A stretch of DNA of 63,396 nucleotides from Chloroflexota bacterium (GTDB lineage: Bacteria; Chloroflexota; Anaerolineae; Anaerolineales; Anaerolineaceae). Where the stretch lies: positions 1 through 63,396 of the forward strand of contig JAKQJC010000048.1 in the NCBI GenBank assembly GCA_029561345.1. The letters run 5' to 3'. Below are positions 53,306 through 61,187 of the stretch, one piece after another. Within the stretch, counting starts at the first letter, position 1. Each line of letters begins with the position of its first letter. The notes beneath the pieces are model-generated. The model ran no database searches, was not told where the DNA came from, and saw nothing but the letters and a program-made list of their open reading frames with translations. Made by a program: the position numbers and the translations under genes.

Positions 53306-56140
53306 ATGAGAAAAATGCATACCAGCCCCGTATTCTTTTTTTTGAACCTTCTGATCATCCTGAGCCTGGTTTTGGGTGGTTCCGTGAAGGAAGCCAGTGC
53401 TTCATTTACGGCATCCAATCATCAGGATGCTTCTGCTTCCAACGGATCCTTCAATTCCGCAGATCAAGCCGGCCAGACCTGGAAACAAACAGGCTGGTTC
53501 TCCATCATTTGGGGAGACAGCCAGGACGGCATATCAGATATCACTTATACGTTGACTGATGCGCAGGGGCAGGTGACCACCCTGTTGCTGGATGAAAAAC
53601 TGGCCGGATCCATTGGCGGCGTGCTGGCCATCAACCAGCAATATATTTCTATCGAGGGCGTCCAGATCTCATCGGATGATCAGAACGGCAGGACACAGAA
53701 CCTGGTTCAAGTGAGCGCGATAGAGAAAACCGCTGCCCCGCTGGCGCCTGATCGGCAAAAGAAAGACCTGGCCTCTGTGATTGGCTCAAAGCCCTGGGTG
53801 TCCATCATGTGCAAATTCAGCGATCAGGCTGGGGAGCCTAAAAATTTGAGCTTTTTCCAGGGCATGTATGCCGACACCAAGCCTGGACTGGACCATTACT
53901 GGCGTGAACTTTCTTATGATCATGTCAATGTCAACGGCAGCACGGCCAGCGGCTGGTTTGTTCTGCCGCATCCGGAATCTTATTACAACCCGACTGACAA
54001 GGGACAGGGAACTGATTTAAACACCCTGGCCGATGACTGCATCGGCGCGGCGGATGCTTCAATCAATTTTTCCATTTACTCCGGCATCAACATGATGTTC
54101 AACACCGATTTTGACAACGGCTGGGCCTGGGGTGGGGGACGCTATATGAGCCTGGATGGAGTCAGCCGGTTTTGGAGCACCACCTGGGAACCGCCGTGGG
54201 CCTATTCGGATATTTCGGTGATTGCCCACGAGATGGGTCACGGCTTTGGCCTGCCGCATTCTTCCGGCAATTACGGGCAGGTATATGATAACGCCTGGGA
54301 TGTGATGAGCCAGGACCGTTTCAATTGCGGCGCTGCCCGCGATGCCACTTACGGCTGCATGGCGCAGCACACCATTTCTTACCACAAAGATATGCTGGGC
54401 TGGATCCCGGCAAATCAAAAATTTACAGCTGGCATCGGCACTTCCACCATCACCCTTGAACAGCTCGCCTTGCCGCAAACGGCCAACTATAAAATGGCAA
54501 AGATTCTCATTGATGGCTCCAGCACGCATTACTATACCCTTGAAGCGCGCAACCTGACGGGATACGATGTCAAGGTGGCCGGCAAAGCCGTGGTCATTCA
54601 TGAAGTGGACACCACCCGCGACCGGCCTGCCCGCGTGATAGATATGGATAATAACGGCGTCACAGGCGATGATGGCGCCATGTGGAGGGTGGGTGAAACC
54701 TTCTCGGGTGCATCAGGCATCTCGGTGAACGTGGTCACATCCACTGCCAGCGGTTTTCAGGTTTCCATATATATTCCCGGCCACACCATTTCTGGCAATG
54801 CCGGCGTGGCCAGCGCCACCCTGAATTTTACGGATGGACTGCCTCAGGAAGTTACGGCTGACGCTTCAGGAACGTATGCCTTTATGGTGTCTCAGGGTTG
54901 GAGCGGAACGGTAACCCCATTTAAAACCGGCTATACCTTCTCTCCAACCAGCCGGAATTATGCCAGTGTAACGGCTGATTACACCAATCAAAATTACTCG
55001 GCCAGTAATGTGGGCGCCTTCCCATTGACCGTTAATAAAAGCGGAACAGGAACGGGTACCGTCACCAGTTCGCCGGATGGCATCAACTGCGGCGATACCT
55101 GCACGGCAGATTTCACCGCCAGTTCATCTGTCATTCTGACTGCCGCAGCGGAAACAGATTCAACCTTCACCGGTTGGAGCGGCGCCTGTTCAGGCACAGG
55201 CACCTGCACAGTGTCCATGACAGGCACCCAGACCGTGACGGCCACATTTGTAAACAGCATCTGTTCCCCGGCGCGCACCATTTCGAGAGGTGAATGGCAC
55301 AGCAACCGCAATGATGCGGCAGGCTCGACAGACGTGATCGACACATACCCGATCATCCCATGGAACGAAAGCGGGCCTGAATATGTTTATTCATTTACTG
55401 CGGATACATCTGGCAGCATTCAGGTCAGCCTGTCGAGCATGACCGCCGACCTGGATATCTTTGTTTTGGACGGCGGGAGCGGGATGTGCAGAGCTTCCAA
55501 TGCCATCGCGGCCGGAGACCGCAGCGCGAGTTTTACGGCCCGGAGCGGACATGTTTATTACTTTGTGGTGGATGGTTACAACGGCGCCACCGGTCATTAC
55601 ACCATTTTTGTACCGGCAGCCTCGTATACCATTTCCGGCAGCGCCGGGGTGGCCAGCGCCACCCTGACTTATGAGGATGGCGTGACAAAGACGGTGACCG
55701 CCGCCGAAGATGGCACTTATTCGATCCAGGTGCCGTATTTATGGTCTGGGACGATTACCCCGGCCAGGCAGGGTTACACTTTTTCGCCAGCAAACCGGAG
55801 CTACAACCTCATTTCCGGCAATCAGACGGGGCAAAATTATGCCACCTCGGCCGTCACATTCACCATTTCGGGAAATGCCGGCACAGCCGGAGTCATCCTG
55901 ACTTATGAGGATGGCGTGACAAAGACCGTCACGGCGGATGGCAGCGGCAGTTACAGCCTCCAGGTATCTTACAACTGGTCGGGCACGGTGACGCCTGTAA
56001 AGGATGGATATTATTTTTCGCCGGCCAGCAAAACGTATACCCTGGTGCGAGAAAATCACAGCGGCGATCATTACACGGCTGTCAAAGAAATGTATATCCT
56101 TTTCCTGCCATTTTTGTCGCGCAATCTCTTTTCACCATGA
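53306..56140 (+). CDS. Secreted metzincin-type metalloprotease (M6/M11-like) with accessory repeats
   Basis: The 944-residue protein starts at ATG 53306 (GAGGGCGG upstream); longer GTG and ATG starts are possible. A signal peptide (MHTSPVFFFLNLLIILSLVL) leads to a prodomain-like part and a catalytic domain with HEMGHGFGLPH (His308, Glu309, His312, His318) and a Met-turn WDVMS. C-terminal parts, in order: repeat of the ISGNAGVASATL...TVTPxKxGYxFSP type, a bacterial InlB-like repeat with GWSGACSGTGTC, a pre-peptidase C-terminal (PPC) domain (EYVYSFTADTSGSIQVSLSS, then TADLDIFVLDG), and two more ISGxAG repeats. It ends MYILFLPFLSRNLFSP, a variant of the FLP tail of its neighbours. Likely degrades extracellular or surface protein; zinc binding follows from the motif. 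Confidence 0.85.
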   Translation: MRKMHTSPVFFFLNLLIILSLVLGGSVKEASASFTASNHQDASASNGSFNSADQAGQTWKQTGWFSIIWGDSQDGISDITYTLTDAQGQVTTLLLDEKLAGSIGGVLAINQQYISIEGVQISSDDQNGRTQNLVQVSAIEKTAAPLAPDRQKKDLASVIGSKPWVSIMCKFSDQAGEPKNLSFFQGMYADTKPGLDHYWRELSYDHVNVNGSTASGWFVLPHPESYYNPTDKGQGTDLNTLADDCIGAADASINFSIYSGINMMFNTDFDNGWAWGGGRYMSLDGVSRFWSTTWEPPWAYSDISVIAHEMGHGFGLPHSSGNYGQVYDNAWDVMSQDRFNCGAARDATYGCMAQHTISYHKDMLGWIPANQKFTAGIGTSTITLEQLALPQTANYKMAKILIDGSSTHYYTLEARNLTGYDVKVAGKAVVIHEVDTTRDRPARVIDMDNNGVTGDDGAMWRVGETFSGASGISVNVVTSTASGFQVSIYIPGHTISGNAGVASATLNFTDGLPQEVTADASGTYAFMVSQGWSGTVTPFKTGYTFSPTSRNYASVTADYTNQNYSASNVGAFPLTVNKSGTGTGTVTSSPDGINCGDTCTADFTASSSVILTAAAETDSTFTGWSGACSGTGTCTVSMTGTQTVTATFVNSICSPARTISRGEWHSNRNDAAGSTDVIDTYPIIPWNESGPEYVYSFTADTSGSIQVSLSSMTADLDIFVLDGGSGMCRASNAIAAGDRSASFTARSGHVYYFVVDGYNGATGHYTIFVPAASYTISGSAGVASATLTYEDGVTKTVTAAEDGTYSIQVPYLWSGTITPARQGYTFSPANRSYNLISGNQTGQNYATSAVTFTISGNAGTAGVILTYEDGVTKTVTADGSGSYSLQVSYNWSGTVTPVKDGYYFSPASKTYTLVRENHSGDHYTAVKEMYILFLPFLSRNLFSP

Positions 56141-57123
56141 AAGGCGCGAGCCTGAAACGGCTTGATTGGAAAAGAGAACAGGGATAGAACAAAGCCAAAA
56201 TTGTTCGGCTTCATGTCCACTGAGTGGCTGCCAGCAGGCGCCTGGTAGGGTGTTCAGTCTCGTTCCGCAGCAGGGGAGGGGAGGTCCGCAGGGCCTTTTC
56301 TCTCCTTTTTTGTTTCAATAAATAAAACGTTTCCGTCCAGCGAAAAACAGAATCCCGATGACACACCATCCTTCGGCCCCCAAAAAAAATGTGTTTTAAG
56401 TGGGGTAGGGGGCTCTTGCGCAGCAATAGCAAAACCACGCATAACAAGTAAAACCTGCAAATAGATGACAAGAAGGTATATTCACCGCAATGTGGTGTTG
56501 ATTCAGCCTGCGCCTGTGAGGGCTAAAAAAAATCCCTGAAAACGGGTTAAGAAGGGGCTTTTGTAGGTTTATTCCCCCTTATAAATGCTTTCGATAATAT
56601 ATTTTATCGAAAGCATGAACCCGGAAACCCCGCTTATCCCCCCTTTCTCCTGCCCCGGTTTTTCTGAATGTGCATTGGATGGTAAATGCCTTTTAACGTT
56701 GCTGGACCTGTGCTTCTCTTGCGGCGAGGACTGGCGCGGGAATGTTAAGGCTCTCCCCTCTCAAGCCGGCCCCCTTCTGCGGCGGGATGAGCTATGTTTG
56801 ATAATATAAATAGAACAAACGTTATATGAAATGCAGCAGGAAAGGCCGGCAGGAAAATAAAACGGGCGGGACCAAAAAAGGCCTCGCCCGTGTTGTGTCT
56901 TGTTTTTTCATTTCCATTCACTGCCCCCGTTCCCTTTCAGTATGCTTGATTCTCCCATGGCACAGAATAGGTGGAAGACGGCTCAAACCGATGAGTGGTC
57001 CACAGCTGGCCAACGCGCCAACCAATCCACCCAATCCCAGGCAGCACTCCTGCACCCACCCCCATTACCAGCCACTGTCTTTCTGCCATCATGTAAGCAT
57101 GATGACATGGCTGCCATGAGAAA
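56141..57123. other. Gene-poor stretch of about 1 kb
   Basis: No open frame here has both a ribosome site and plausible protein content. It contains the dif-like palindrome at 56585-56616, a stem ACGGGCG (56862-56868) with CGCCCGT (56885-56891) followed after 11 bases by six T (a possible plus-strand terminator or small-RNA end), and a hairpin CATCATG/CATGATG (57087-57104) just past the lipoprotein stop. Such a stretch next to a recombinase gene fits an integration boundary or decayed DNA. Confidence 0.6.
56585..56616. other. dif-like Xer recombination site (site A)
   Basis: Perfect arms GCTTTCGATAA (56587-56597) and TTATCGAAAGC (56604-56614) flank a six-base spacer TATATT; symmetry extends two bases outward. 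Two 11-base arms around a six-base centre, with inner ends ATAA and TTAT, is the layout of bacterial dif sites bound by XerC/XerD. By my recollection of the B. subtilis dif about 20 of 28 positions match. A Xer-like recombinase gene lies 2.8 kb away. It could be the chromosomal dif or a mobile-element attachment site. Confidence 0.6.
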
Positions 57124-58215
57124 TCAATTCTTCGGCGCGTAATAAAACCCACCAACAAGAATAAGCACTGCCCCTTGTTGCTGACAATACTTACTCATAT
57201 TGTCTCGAGGACTACCGACCATGTCTTCTTCATCTTGATACACAAATCGAGCGCCTCGAATCAGCTGCTCAAGCAGTGACGCCATCTCCTGGTTGATAGT
57301 TGCTTTGGAATCAGGATTCAGGCCTTTTGCTTCTAAAGGAATAAGCAAAGACACAGCCGACCCTGGAATTCTCTGACTGGGATCTTTGGCCAATTCAATC
57401 AAGGCTTGATCCAAAGTGGCATCGTTGAATATGTTAACCCAGTTGTAATGTACGTTATCTGGCACCAGTATCACCAAAGGTTTGTAAATAGTATCAAGCA
57501 CCACTACTCTCCCCACTCCTTCAGCGGTTGCTGCTCCCACAATTCTAGCCGGATTCTCTGAAAGGTTCTCGAGATCTATTTGTAGATTCATGCCTCCAAA
57601 TATTTGGTTTGATTTACTCGAAGACACACCTATTCTCGTGTCTTTCTCATTTCCTGGTTTCGCTTCCTTGTGGACACTGGCAACATCAGCATAGAGCTGG
57701 CGAACAAACTCTTCTGGAATCGACAATCCATCCGCAGCAGCGTCATACTCCGTCCCAACCACCCGGTACTTGACGGCCTCTTCCAGGTTGAATGAACCAT
57801 CCGGATTTACAAACGGAGTCATGTCTGTCTCAGAAACCCATTTGCCATCCTTGTACTTTGCCACGGTCACTTCCTGGCCGCTGCTCATCTTTCCCACCAG
57901 AGAAGGAACCCCCTCCACGATCTTAACGGAAACTTCTTTTGAATGCGCGTCCACATACCCCTGCCAAAAGCTGCCCAATTCCGGCAGCGGAGCTTCGGTT
58001 GGCGTGGGGGTGAATGTGATTGTTGGCGTGAGAGTCGGCTCCGGCGTAGCCGTAACCGTGGGTTCCGGCGTGAACGTGGGCGGTACGGCGGTGGCCGTGG
58101 GCTGAACGACCTGGGCCATTTCAGTCGGGGCAGCTCCCCCACCCTGGGAGGCGCAGGCGGCAAGGAGGGTTATGAGGATAAGGGGGGCAATCAACAGAAA
58201 GAATTTACGCGACAT
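57124..58215 (-). CDS. Lipoprotein of unknown function with Thr/Pro stalk
   Basis: The 363-residue protein has a lipoprotein signal with lipobox LLAAC (Cys21) and GGAGATG before its ATG. Residues 30-75 are a Thr/Pro/Glu-rich stalk (PTFTPEPTVTATPEPTLTPT). The globular part (about 80-363) has no domain I recognise; it includes FWQGYVDAHSKEVSVKIVEG, IPEEFVRQLYADVASVHKEA and a final NMSKYCQQQGAVLILVGGFY. The single mature-domain Cys near the end is notable. It is divergent from the Fic gene across a 184-base promoter region with a palindrome, and sits between two dif-like sites. A role in envelope or surface sensing is only a guess. Confidence 0.8.
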   Translation of the reverse strand: MSRKFFLLIAPLILITLLAACASQGGGAAPTEMAQVVQPTATAVPPTFTPEPTVTATPEPTLTPTITFTPTPTEAPLPELGSFWQGYVDAHSKEVSVKIVEGVPSLVGKMSSGQEVTVAKYKDGKWVSETDMTPFVNPDGSFNLEEAVKYRVVGTEYDAAADGLSIPEEFVRQLYADVASVHKEAKPGNEKDTRIGVSSSKSNQIFGGMNLQIDLENLSENPARIVGAATAEGVGRVVVLDTIYKPLVILVPDNVHYNWVNIFNDATLDQALIELAKDPSQRIPGSAVSLLIPLEAKGLNPDSKATINQEMASLLEQLIRGARFVYQDEEDMVGSPRDNMSKYCQQQGAVLILVGGFYYAPKN

Positions 58216-58352
58216 TTTTCATCTCCACCACAAAGAAGGTTGTTTCAAGTATACCGCAAAAAAGCCCCCTCCCCTGCTCAGGTGGCGCGTTGGCAGACGA
58301 TAATTGGCACGGCTTTGAAGAATTGCGCCAGCATATCGCCGCACAAATATCG

Positions 58353-58387
58353 GTATCGGATGTATAATAATTATAAGCATCCGATAC
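58353..58387. promoter_or_regulatory. Palindrome over the Fic promoter
   Basis: Perfect arms GTATCGGATG (58353-58362) and CATCCGATAC (58378-58387) flank 15 AT-rich bases that begin with TATAAT (58363-58368), a likely -10 box 32 bases before the Fic ATG. A dimeric repressor bound here would block Fic expression. The Fic protein itself has a C-terminal helix-turn-helix-like region and could be that regulator. Confidence 0.6.
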
Positions 58388-58399
58388 GAAAAGGCTTTC

Positions 58400-59338
58400 A
58401 TGATGATTGAACAAAGATTGCTCACCAGGATTGAAAAGAAGAAAGCCCAGCTGGACCTGCTGCGGCCCTTCCCGGCTGCATCCGTGGCCCGGCTGCGCGA
58501 CCAGCTGATGGTTGAATGGGTATATAATTCCAATGCCATCGAGGGCAGCACCATCACCCTGCAGGAAACCCGCCTGATTCTTGAAACCGGACTGACCATC
58601 GGAGGGAAATCCCTGCGCGAGCATTTTGAGGTGATTAACCACCGGGATGCAATTGGCTGTGTCGAAAACCTGGCCAGGTCAACGGAACCTGTAACGCCTT
58701 TTCATGTCCGCCAAATTCACCAGCTTGTCCTATCGCGCATTGACGATGAAAACGCTGGCCGGTACCGCGAAACCCAGGTGCGAATTGCGGGTACGGCCTT
58801 CATTCCACCTGAATCATGGCAGGTGCCGGCTCTAATGATGGAATGGGGGGAATGGCTGGCGGCTGAGGAAAAAGCCAGCCATCCAGTAGAACTGGCAGCA
58901 CTGGCTCACCACCGGTTGGTGGCGATCCACCCTTTTATTGATGGAAACGGACGAACCGCCAGATTAGTCATGAACCTGATCTTGATGCGCGCCGGGTATC
59001 CACCGGCTGTGATTCAGCGGATCAACCGGCGGCAGTATTACCAGGTGCTCCATCAGGCGGATGCTGGCAAGCCGGCCGCGCTGGTTAATTTTATTGGCAG
59101 AGCAGTGGAATCCAGCCTTAACCTGTACCTGGAGGCCTGCCGGCCAGTGCTGGCTGCCCCTGGACCGGAAGAGGAGTGGATATCGCTGCAAGAGGCTGCC
59201 GAGGGAACCCCCTACTCCCAGGAATACCTGAGCTTGCTGGCCCGGACAGGGAAGCTTGATGCGGCCAAGCGGGGGCGCGTGTGGACCACAACCCGCAAAG
59301 CGGTGGAAGCGTATCGGAAAACGACCGGGAAAAGCTAA
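58400..59338 (+). CDS. Fic-domain protein adenylyltransferase, class II autoinhibited
   Basis: The 312-residue protein has the Fic motif HPFIDGNGRTAR with His177, and an N-terminal inhibitory motif (S/T)xxxE(G/N) as SNAIEG (44-49, Glu48), which in class II Fic proteins blocks ATP gamma-phosphate binding. An N-terminal Fic_N-like helix (EWVYNSNAIEGSTITLQETR) and a C-terminal roughly 55-residue winged-helix-like part (WISLQEAAEGTPYSQEYLSL) complete the common bacterial Fic-HTH layout. It transfers AMP to Ser/Thr/Tyr hydroxyls of target proteins. The start has AAAGG before ATGATG. It is divergent from the lipoprotein gene and lies directly before the recombinase. A toxin-like or self-regulating role is inferred; no antitoxin gene is adjacent. 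Confidence 0.9.
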   Translation: MMIEQRLLTRIEKKKAQLDLLRPFPAASVARLRDQLMVEWVYNSNAIEGSTITLQETRLILETGLTIGGKSLREHFEVINHRDAIGCVENLARSTEPVTPFHVRQIHQLVLSRIDDENAGRYRETQVRIAGTAFIPPESWQVPALMMEWGEWLAAEEKASHPVELAALAHHRLVAIHPFIDGNGRTARLVMNLILMRAGYPPAVIQRINRRQYYQVLHQADAGKPAALVNFIGRAVESSLNLYLEACRPVLAAPGPEEEWISLQEAAEGTPYSQEYLSLLARTGKLDAAKRGRVWTTTRKAVEAYRKTTGKS

Positions 59339-59362
59339 ATCGGGTTTAGGGTTGCTGCTGCC

Positions 59363-59392
59363 ATGCTTTCGATAACTTGTGCTATCATTAAC
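59363..59392. other. Degenerate dif-like site just before the recombinase gene (site B)
   Basis: The 13-base left arm ATGCTTTCGATAA (59363-59375) is identical to that of site A. After a six-base centre CTTGTG the right arm CTATCATTAAC (59382-59392) keeps only the inner TATC core. It lies 38 bases before the recombinase ATG and so may be a recombination site, an operator, or both. Confidence 0.45.
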
Positions 59393-59429
59393 GCATCAAC
59401 CCGGTTATATTGTTCTGGAGGAAACGGGC

Positions 59430-60422
59430 ATGTCAGAAAATCTTAGTATAGAGAGCTGCGCGAGGGATTACCTGAGATCGGTCGAGCAGGCGCGGAGCGC
59501 CAATACCCACAAAACCTATTCCAACGGGATCCACCTTTTTATGAAAACGCTGGAAGAACACGGCATCAAACCTGCCGTCACCTTCCCCACCGAACTGCCG
59601 GAAGAAGCCATCGCCTGGTTTGCCCAGGATTTGAAGGGACTGGCGCCGGCCACCGAAAGGCTGTACATTGTGGCTGCCAACGGCTTCTTTCAATACCTGG
59701 CCGCGGAAGGCCTGTCGCCGGTCAACCTGCCGAGGGTTCACCTGCTTATCAAGCAGCGCACCCGCCGGCCGGGAATCCGGCTGCCCCAATTCCCCATCGA
59801 AGACATTGAAACCGTGCTGAAATACGCCGACGGCCTTCACCGCCACCCTGCAGAAGATGACGCGGAAAAGCTGCGCAACTACCGCGACCGGGCCTTCCTG
59901 ATCACCCTGGCCGACACCGGCCTGCGCGTGCATGAAATCTGCGCGCTGCGCCGCGGCGATGTGGACTGGAACGAAGGCCAGGCGGTCATCATCGGCAAGG
60001 GCGACAAACAGGCGGTGGTGCGTTTTTCCAACCGCTCGATGGTCGCGCTGAAAGAATACCTGGCCTTGCGCGCGCCGCTCCTGGACGGCAAGAGCGGCCG
60101 CGCGCTGGGCTCCCTGCCCCTCTTTTCGCGCCATGACCGCGGCGCCGGCGCGAAAGTGAAGCCCATCACCACCACCACCGGGCGGGATATTGTGACCGAA
60201 CGGGTGCGCGAAGCCCTGGGCGAAGAAGCGGTGGGCAGCATCACCCCCCACTCGTTCAGGCACTACTTTGTGACCACGGTGCTGCGCGTGACTGGCAATC
60301 TGAAGGTGGCGCAGGAGCTGGCACGGCATGAGAATATCTCCGTCACCACCCGCTACTCGCATCTGCTGTCGCGAGAATTGGACCAGCAGTATAACGATAT
60401 TTTTAATGAACGGGACCGGTAG
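59430..60422 (+). CDS. Tyrosine recombinase, XerC/XerD-like
   Basis: The 330-residue protein starts at ATG 59430 with GGAGGA upstream. The N-terminal SAM-like core-binding domain (residues 8-100, SANTHKTYSNGIHLFMKTLE) is followed by the catalytic domain with all active-site residues: Arg166 (TGLRVHEI), Lys in IIGKGDKQ, His274 and Arg277 (HSFRH), His300 (ARHENI) and Tyr309 (TRYSHL), with Xer-like spacing. Xer proteins are normally about 300 residues; the extra length is in an insert around GGKSGRALGSLPLFSRHDR. It follows the Fic gene by 91 bases. Two dif-like sites lie upstream. Whether it is a chromosome-dimer recombinase, an integrase or an invertase cannot be told from sequence alone. Confidence 0.9.
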   Translation: MSENLSIESCARDYLRSVEQARSANTHKTYSNGIHLFMKTLEEHGIKPAVTFPTELPEEAIAWFAQDLKGLAPATERLYIVAANGFFQYLAAEGLSPVNLPRVHLLIKQRTRRPGIRLPQFPIEDIETVLKYADGLHRHPAEDDAEKLRNYRDRAFLITLADTGLRVHEICALRRGDVDWNEGQAVIIGKGDKQAVVRFSNRSMVALKEYLALRAPLLDGKSGRALGSLPLFSRHDRGAGAKVKPITTTTGRDIVTERVREALGEEAVGSITPHSFRHYFVTTVLRVTGNLKVAQELARHENISVTTRYSHLLSRELDQQYNDIFNERDR

Positions 60423-60449
60423 CCTCCCTGCCGCAAAACGGCGCGGTGA

Positions 60450-60761
60450 TCAACCGGCTTTCTTTTCAGGCGCATGAGACGCGGCATAGACCTGCTCATA
60501 CAGCGCCACCAGGCGTTCCAGGGGATCCCAATTGGCCCATTGATCATAGTCATCCTGGCGGGGGCGCTCGCGGTTCAGGGCAAAGGTGGCCAGGCGCATC
60601 ACCCGCCAGTTGACCCGCCCGCGCCGGGCCACCCGCCTGGCTGCAAAAAAGTGCAGCGAGCACAAAATCAGCGCCTGCCCGCCCCGGGCGGTGAAACCGC
60701 TCACATTCTGGTTGTCATCGAGCCAGCGCCCGCAAACATCGCACTGCACCTCATCCGGCAT
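60450..60761 (-). CDS. Small cysteine-pair protein, unknown function
   Basis: The 103-residue protein begins MPDEVQCDVCGRWLDDNQNV, with AGGAGG before the ATG at 60761; a longer open frame upstream is a shadow. The CDVC pair plus a later CSLH (ILCSLHFF) could bind one zinc as a C2CH knuckle. The rest is basic then acidic/aromatic (RQDDYDQWANWDPLERLVAL). No known domain was recognised. It lies 34 bases after the next entry in the same orientation, suggesting a two-gene operon convergent with the recombinase; such small pairs next to recombinases are common in mobile islands. Confidence 0.6.
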   Translation of the reverse strand: MPDEVQCDVCGRWLDDNQNVSGFTARGGQALILCSLHFFAARRVARRGRVNWRVMRLATFALNRERPRQDDYDQWANWDPLERLVALYEQVYAASHAPEKKAG

Positions 60762-60795
60762 GTCCGCCTCCTTTCGCTGCGCGCACCTTCCCTTT

Positions 60796-61137
60796 TCAAA
60801 TGTGAAACACGCCGGCCGGCACCGCCTCTTCCCGCTTTGCTGCCTCTGCCACCTTACGCCGCATGATTCTGGCCTGCAGTTCGCCCCTGGAATCTGGCTC
60901 GCCGGCCTGGCGATCACACGCCTGCAGGGCTGCCAAAAAGGCCGGGTAATCCTCCACCCCGCCCGCTTCCAGAAGATCAATGATCAGCATCATGCCGGCG
61001 AAAATTTCATTTAATTCCGCTGAATATTCCCAGTTGGAACTCAATGCAGCCCGCCTCTCCCGTGCGCTGATGGCCTCACAGGCAGCCTTCAATTCTCTGA
61101 TCGCGCTTGCCCTAAATTCAGAAAAATCCACTTCCAT
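60796..61137 (-). CDS. Small helical protein, unknown function
   Basis: The 113-residue protein begins MEVDFSEFRASAIRELKAAC and is predicted mostly helical (ELNEIFAGMMLIIDLLEAGG, then YPAFLAALQACDRQ), ending in a basic stretch and VPAGVFHI. AGGAGG lies nine bases before the ATG. It is first in a probable two-gene operon with the zinc-knuckle-like protein. I recognise no family. Confidence 0.6.
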   Translation of the reverse strand: MEVDFSEFRASAIRELKAACEAISARERRAALSSNWEYSAELNEIFAGMMLIIDLLEAGGVEDYPAFLAALQACDRQAGEPDSRGELQARIMRRKVAEAAKREEAVPAGVFHI

Positions 61138-61187
61138 AAAGGTAAACCTCCTGCAAAATCATCCTGGCACAAAGCTGGGGATGGTTG

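Noticed and set aside
56585..56809. A 74-codon plus-strand frame starting inside the dif-like palindrome
   Set aside because: No ribosome site and a composition unlike the neighbouring proteins.
56937..57158. A small minus-strand frame with a hydrophobic stretch (MAERQWLVMGVGAGVLPG)
   Set aside because: No ribosome site, it overlaps the end of the lipoprotein gene and has no recognisable homology; possible but unsupported.
60450..60980. A 176-codon version of the small zinc-knuckle-like protein
   Set aside because: The extension overlaps the upstream small gene and is Arg/Cys-rich shadow sequence; the ATG at 60761 has a strong ribosome site.
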